From assembly GCA_022385805.1 (NCBI GenBank), contig MU277856.1:1-10038 (forward strand): a DNA stretch of 10,038 bases, written 5' to 3'. The notes below the pieces were generated by a model. That model did not search any database, was not told where the DNA came from, and saw only the letters and a list, made by a program, of their open reading frames with translations. The position numbers were made by a program, and so were the translations under genes. Numbering within the stretch: position 1 is the first letter of the stretch; the number at the start of each line of letters is the position of its first letter. Shown here piece by piece: positions 8,786 through 10,038 of the stretch. This DNA is from Pilatotrama ljubarskyi (Eukaryota; Basidiomycota; Agaricomycetes; Polyporales; Polyporaceae).

Positions 8786-9046
8786 ACGAGGGGAGGAAGG
8801 GCTTCATTTCTGTCCGGTTCGGTATTAGTGTCCTTCTAGTAGCGTGCATCATTATACACGAGGGCTTGCGAGGTTGTCATCTGAGCAGGCGCGCTGCACG
8901 AGCTCTCCCATGCCCTGTGGCATTTACATAAGAACACGATATCCTCCCTATGGTCCTGCCGCCTCGCTATCTCTACCACCATCTGGTCGCCTATCTGCTC
9001 CCCCCATCCCGAAGTCCTCGTGCGGGAGCGTCCCTCCCTGGTAGTA

Positions 9047-9380
9047 ATGGAGAGCGGTATGCGAGCCGGCACCACAAGGACGATTGAAGTGGAGGTCGAC
9101 TGTAAGAACCCACGAATAGGGCGATACCTGTCCGCCCGCGGAACGATCTCGCTCATTGATGCGTACAGATATCGCGGGTCTCGAGCACAAGCTGGCGACA
9201 ACGCAGGCCGAGCTCGATCGTAAGGCGGAGCAGGTGCAAACGCTCACTGTCCTCGTAGAGGCCTTCCGCCTCGTCTGGGGGTACTATTACGACTACAGCA
9301 AGGACCTCGAACGGCAGCTGGCGCCACTTCTCAGCCCCTCGCGCAGGCAGGAGGTCATGCCGTACGCAAGGGCTGATTGA
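9047..9380 (+). CDS. Small coiled-coil protein, 5' end uncertain
   Basis: Two exons are well supported: one ending at 9101 (GTAAGA donor) and 9169-9380 (TGA stop), joined across a 67-nt intron in matching phase to read TIEVEVDYIAGLEHKLATTQ. From the in-frame ATG at 9047 the product is 88 aa. The second exon is a heptad-like helix (about 20-65: GLEHKLATTQAELDRKAEQV, then QTLTVLVEAFRLVWGYYYDY) followed by a short basic tail. It has the look of a dimerising coiled coil; function unknown. The first frame stays open upstream to 8885 and reads protein-like (ALHELSHALWHLHKN, HPEVLVRERPSLVVM), and an acceptor-like GAGCAG ends at 8888. No ATG exists between 8786 and 8909, so any longer form needs an unusual upstream exon or a start at 8910. 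Treat the start as provisional. Confidence 0.55.
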
Positions 9381-9440
9381 GCGTCCTGCAAAAGCGGGTG
9401 TACAGTGAGCGCAAATTGCCGTCGCCACGTCTCAAGATTA

Positions 9441-9622
9441 GCTCTGATACCATTGTTCACCTATGCAGAACAAGACGCTTTCAACGACCCACTTCTTCGT
9501 AGATGTTCTCGTGCTTTCCTGTGCCGCTTTGCTCTTGCGCAACGTACTTTCTTCCCGATGACTACTCGTTGATGTACCTTCTTTGCATAGATGCCTGATT
9601 GCTCGTTGCTCGTCGTTCTACA
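9441..9622 (-). mobile_element. Probable Copia-type LTR relic with primer-binding site
   Basis: On the minus strand, 9452-9441 reads TGGTATCAGAGC, the primer-binding site complementary to the 3' end of plant-type initiator tRNA-Met that many Ty1/Copia elements use. One base before it, a segment ends in GGTGAACA; a matching LTR would run from TGTAGAACG at 9622 to ACA at 9454, i.e. 169 bp with TG...CA ends. The internal region should lie toward lower coordinates, but the coiled-coil gene begins only 60 bp away, so gag/pol is missing. The site is a perfect 12-nt match; the LTR boundaries are inferred, and the outer end at 9622 is the weaker one. Confidence 0.4.
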
Positions 9623-9938
9623 ATGCATATGTTCCTTCCCGCGCACGTCTTCGTGAGCCGCGCACCGCTGCCCTCAACTCTGAGATACATTCTAGTGCAG
9701 TGCAAGAGCCGACGTTATCAACGAGCGGTTGTTTACGCCTCTGCGCGCGAGGCCGACGTGTAAATGGCAGACTTCACGACGGAGAGGCACCGCTGGCAGA
9801 CCGAGTGACAAAGGTCATTGTAAACGCCAGTTCAGTCTTTGCAATTCTACACGTCTCGCACACTCAAAGGAATTGCTCGCCACATAAATCTGCAGGCCGA
9901 TGGGAATCCCCGCATCCACCCGGGCCCGCATCGACGGC
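9623..9938 (+). other. Intergenic spacer upstream of the right-edge gene
   Basis: I see no convincing gene. A plus-strand open frame passes through (9583-10005), but its composition is not protein-like and it overlaps the LTR relic and the better start at 9939. The last 60 bp include a CATAAAT element near 9882-9888, a possible TATA-like site for the gene starting at 9939. Confidence 0.35.
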
Positions 9939-10038
9939 ATGGACTCTCGCAACATGTTCACCATCACGCTCGACTTCCCTTCCTTCGTCGCCTTACTGTC
10001 TCTAGCACTGGTATCGGGCCTCTATGTGAAACTCTTCC
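9939..10038 (+). CDS. Start of a membrane-anchored protein, cut by window end
   Basis: ATG at 9939 in a good context (GACGGCATGG) opens a frame that runs to the window end with 33 complete codons. The first 12 or so residues are polar (MDSRNMFTITLD), then FPSFVALLSLALVSGLYVKL forms a hydrophobic segment ending in a basic residue, as in an N-terminal signal anchor. Microsomal cytochrome P450s and other ER-anchored enzymes begin this way, but no catalytic motif is in view, so that identity is only a guess. A second ATG at 9954 is possible. Confidence 0.45.
   Translation, partial: MDSRNMFTITLDFPSFVALLSLALVSGLYVKLF

Noticed and set aside
8836..9247. Minus-strand open frames over the coiled-coil gene
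   Set aside because: They overlap the phase-consistent plus-strand exons, and their composition is shadow-like with no splice support.
9454..9953. A longer LTR ending in GCAACA at 9953
   Set aside because: It would swallow the likely start codon at 9939. The 169-bp segment ending at 9622 is simpler, though neither outer boundary is proven.
9583..10005. 140-aa plus-strand open frame
   Set aside because: It overlaps the LTR relic and conflicts with the better start at 9939, and its Ser/Pro/Arg-rich sequence looks like non-coding read-through.

Overview
The window looks like nuclear DNA of a filamentous fungus, most probably a basidiomycete (Agaricomycetes; a polypore-like genome is my guess). 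Almost every gene is broken by short introns of about 37-67 bp with GTRNGT-type donors, CTRAC/TTRAC-like branch points and YAG acceptors. Genes lie on both strands with short spacers, and the long minus-strand gene resembles a lineage-specific family I remember from basidiomycete genomes. Nothing looks bacterial or viral, and I saw no tRNA, rRNA or CRISPR array. All exon models were built by eye from reading frame, splice sites and phase; no search was run.

Layout. Positions 1-75 are GC-rich imperfect repeats. From 3650 down to 160 on the minus strand runs a ten-exon gene for a predicted 1007-aa, largely disordered protein with a conserved C-terminal region. At 5040-3952 (minus) an intronless gene encodes a 362-aa SUN-domain protein with one membrane helix. 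A 289-bp divergent spacer (5041-5329), with a GC-rich inverted repeat and a CACGTG site, separates it from a nine-exon plus-strand gene (5330-6845) for a WD40 protein of about 372 aa with a C-terminal membrane anchor. It converges, with only 15 bp between stop codons, on an unresolved minus-strand gene (6861 to about 7524 or further). On the plus strand, 7991-8785 is a five-exon orphan gene (193 aa, acidic tail) that starts with a 14-nt exon. It is followed by a small coiled-coil gene ending at 9380. A probable relic of a Copia-type LTR with its primer-binding site lies at 9441-9622 in minus orientation. The right edge (9939 onward) opens a gene whose N-terminus is a signal anchor.

How the genes relate. 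Fungal genes rarely form operons, so shared function is mostly not implied. The one suggestive pairing is the divergent SUN gene and the tail-anchored WD40 gene. Both encode single-pass membrane proteins and share one short promoter region, so co-expression at the nuclear envelope/ER is possible but unproven. The 1007-aa gene, the 193-aa gene and the coiled-coil gene look like lineage-specific genes in a fast-changing neighbourhood, which fits the nearby LTR relic.
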